Assembly: GCA_025174535.1 (NCBI GenBank)
Contig: JALBUN010000008.1
Coordinates: 186,001-250,000 of the forward strand
Length of the DNA: 64,000 bases
From: Cantharellus purpuraceus
Lineage: Eukaryota > Basidiomycota > Agaricomycetes > Cantharellales > Hydnaceae
Reading direction: 5' to 3'
Positions 62,076 through 64,000 of this stretch are shown here, piece after piece. Below the pieces are notes generated by a model that worked only from the letters and a program-made list of their open reading frames with translations, was not told where the DNA came from and did not search any database. The stretch's first letter is position 1. Each line of letters begins with the position of its first letter. The position numbers were made by a program, and so were the translations under genes.

Positions 62076-63808
62076 ATGCCGGTCCCTCGAGACTTTACGA
62101 GTGTGCCCGTTCTTGACTACAGTCTGGTTGAGACAGGTTTGTATGCCAGAAGACAGGGGATAACTTGATTACTCAGTGCAGGATGTGTAGATAAACCCAA
62201 ATTCTTGTCACAGTTGCGGCATGCACTCATATATGTTGGGTAAGCGATGAGCGCATTGAAACAAAGTGCATACTCTTGACATGTATTGCTTAGCTTCTTG
62301 TATCTGTCAAACACGCCCGTGTCTCCAACAGTGATATCGTCCGTGATTTCCTACATCCCCCGTCTGTTCGCCTTGCCTCAGGATGAGAAAGACCGTATCG
62401 CGATGCGCAACAGTCCCCATTTTCTGGGGTACTCGCGGCTGGGGACCGAGCTTACAAAGGGCGCCACAGACCAGCGTGAGCAATTCGACTTTGCCAGTCC
62501 GCACAAGAATACGTGGACCCCCGGCGGCCCCGAGTTTTTGAAGCTATGGGGTGATGCTCAGGCAGGGCGCCATAGCCTATTTGAACTGCATCAATTGAGA
62601 TTGAGCCCCATGTTTCGTTTTTTTTTTTCTAGTGGCCGAGTGAAGAGGTGCTTCCGGGGTTTAGAGAGACCATGGAAACATACATTGCGCAAGTGGAAGA
62701 TCTTAGCTTCGCATTTGCATCACTGCTCGCGGAGGCACTTGGTTTACCTCCCGATGCGTTGGATCGGTTTTATGATTCTCCGAAGAAGAGCATGCAGCAA
62801 AGATGTAAGGTGGGGGCACACTTTTCATTTCAGGTTTGAAGCCGGTTTACCGTGTGTTGCTTCTCGTTGCATTGCAGATGGTCAAGTATCCTCCTGTGAC
62901 TTCTTCAGCCCCAGGCAGCACCCAAGGCGTAGGGCCACACTATGATGCTGGTTTTCTAACCTTTGTGGGTGCACTTGATGGACCTTCTATGTGGATTTAT
63001 CTGAAGCCCCCGGTGTCTTTAAATAGCTCCTGCAAGCCTCACCGCACGAGGGACTACAAGTACAGAACCTTCATGGTGATTGGATTCCCGCCAGCCCCAT
63101 CCCCGGAACCTTTGTCGTGAATATCGGAAAGGGTAAATCAATTCTTCCATCTATTACTCCACACACACATACACACACCTCCCTTCCCGATACTGCTTGA
63201 TTCACCCACAGGTCTCGAGGCAGCCACACGCGGCGCAGCCATCGCCACCTCCCACCGCGTCATCTCACCACCAGTCGCGTCCGGACCACGCTACTCTGTC
63301 CCCCTGTTCCAGAACATCAGCCAGCACGTCCGCGTGAGCCAAGACATCCTAGACCGTGCGTACCGTCCCGCAAACCCGAACATTTCCATCTTCTAATTCT
63401 TGTACATACGATGGCGGTTGGTGTCTGACGTCATTGTTGTGGCAATCGGCAGTGCCTGAAGAGATCGTGGCCCTCGTGCGTGCCCGCGGACACGCAGCAA
63501 CTGATTGTGCGTGGTGACAGCTGCCATCTTTGGGGGGGGAGGGGGGGGGGGAACGCATGCACCACGAGCCGCTTACATTGCGTTGCTTATAGCCGTCAAC
63601 TTTTCCGAATATGACCGCGAGCAATCTGGGCTTGTCACCCTCATTGGACGAGTCAAGTGAGGTTCAGGTTTTGTATACGCTTCCGCCGTTTCGCTGAGAC
63701 TAGAGATGCATGTGCAGATCTCACCCCGAGGTGGCACAGCGCCATTATCCAGAGCTGTTCAAAAAATACTTTCCTGATGGTTTGCCTGCTCAAGGGGGTG
63801 CATATTGA
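62076..63808 (+). CDS. 2OG-Fe(II) oxygenase, isopenicillin N synthase-like
   Basis: Non-haem iron enzyme using 2-oxoglutarate and oxygen; such fungal members oxidise varied small molecules. Ten exons (62076-62136, 62191-62239, 62294-62561, 62633-62809, 62878-62964, 63027-63132, 63212-63355, 63453-63506, 63593-63656, 63718-63808) join to 366 residues. N-terminal part: VPRDFTSVPVLDYSLVETD, RNSPHFLGYSRLGTELTKGA, QREQFDFA. Iron site: HYD in GVGPHYDAGFLTF and the distal histidine in ATSHRV; 2-oxoglutarate site: R-x-S in GPRYSVPLFQN. It ends LFKKYFPDGLPAQGGAY. The intron at 62562-62632 begins with GC. No lesion seen. Substrate unknown; no biosynthetic neighbours. Confidence 0.9.
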
Positions 63809-64000
63809 GTTGCCCTCTCCATCATTGATCCATTTTTTCAATATCGTGACTTGACTCCTTCATGTATTGCTAAAAGTCGCACCAAATGAGGTATATGTGG
63901 ACAACTGAACTATTCGGATAGCATGTTGCAAGCGAAACACCAGACAAAAAAATGAACGTGGATGAACGAGACCGCTATGTTACGAATGGAACTTGATTGG
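63809..64000. other. 3' flank of the oxygenase gene
   Basis: Window end. No feature seen. Confidence 0.4.

Overview
The window looks like a nuclear segment of a mushroom-forming basidiomycete (Agaricomycetes). Genes are split by many introns of about 48-75 nt. Families typical of these fungi (DUF6533 membrane proteins, DUF6593) sit beside conserved eukaryotic genes. Nothing looks bacterial, and I saw no recognisable transposase or reverse transcriptase. All exon models were made by eye from splice signals, reading phase and remembered family motifs.

Layout. 0.8-3.3 kb: a YMC1-type mitochondrial carrier (-) and a small membrane protein (+). 4.4-15.0 kb: a tandem segmental duplication, unit A (about 6.0 kb) and unit B (about 4.6 kb), each with one DUF6533 gene. 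Copy A has a frameshift and copy B is intact. 15-22.3 kb: a very GC-rich block holding one large C2H2 zinc-finger transcription factor gene (+) whose last exon is extremely low-complexity. 22.9-24.6 kb: actin (-) with ten introns, including a 6-nt microexon. 25.4-28.8 kb: two more DUF6533 copies on the - strand, one degenerate and one apparently intact. 31.1-35.3 kb: a hemerythrin-like protein and a type-B carboxylesterase (both -). 35.9-38.9 kb: a tail-anchored coiled-coil protein and a GH5 glucan 1,3-beta-glucosidase (both +). 42.3-45.2 kb: DPH2 (-) and a Dap1/MAPR haem-binding protein (+), divergent with 92 bp between start codons. 48.4-49.0 kb: FKBP12 (+). 53.3-54.0 kb: a DUF6593 protein (-). 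54.7-60.1 kb: CTR9 (-) and thymidylate synthase (+), divergent. 62.1-63.8 kb: a 2OG-Fe(II) oxygenase of the isopenicillin N synthase fold (+).

The conserved genes are unrelated housekeeping functions: cytoskeleton, nucleotide synthesis, diphthamide synthesis, Paf1-complex transcription, protein folding and mitochondrial transport. No metabolic cluster is evident. The most unusual signal is splicing. Three of the four DUF6533 copies keep an open frame only if a 2-nt exon lies between two ordinary introns of about 50 nt, and the fourth has the same splice-site layout. Actin has a 6-nt exon, and three GC-AG introns occur in three different genes. Gene-poor stretches (38.9-42.3, 45.2-48.4, 49.0-53.2 and 60.1-62.1 kb) hold nothing I can name.
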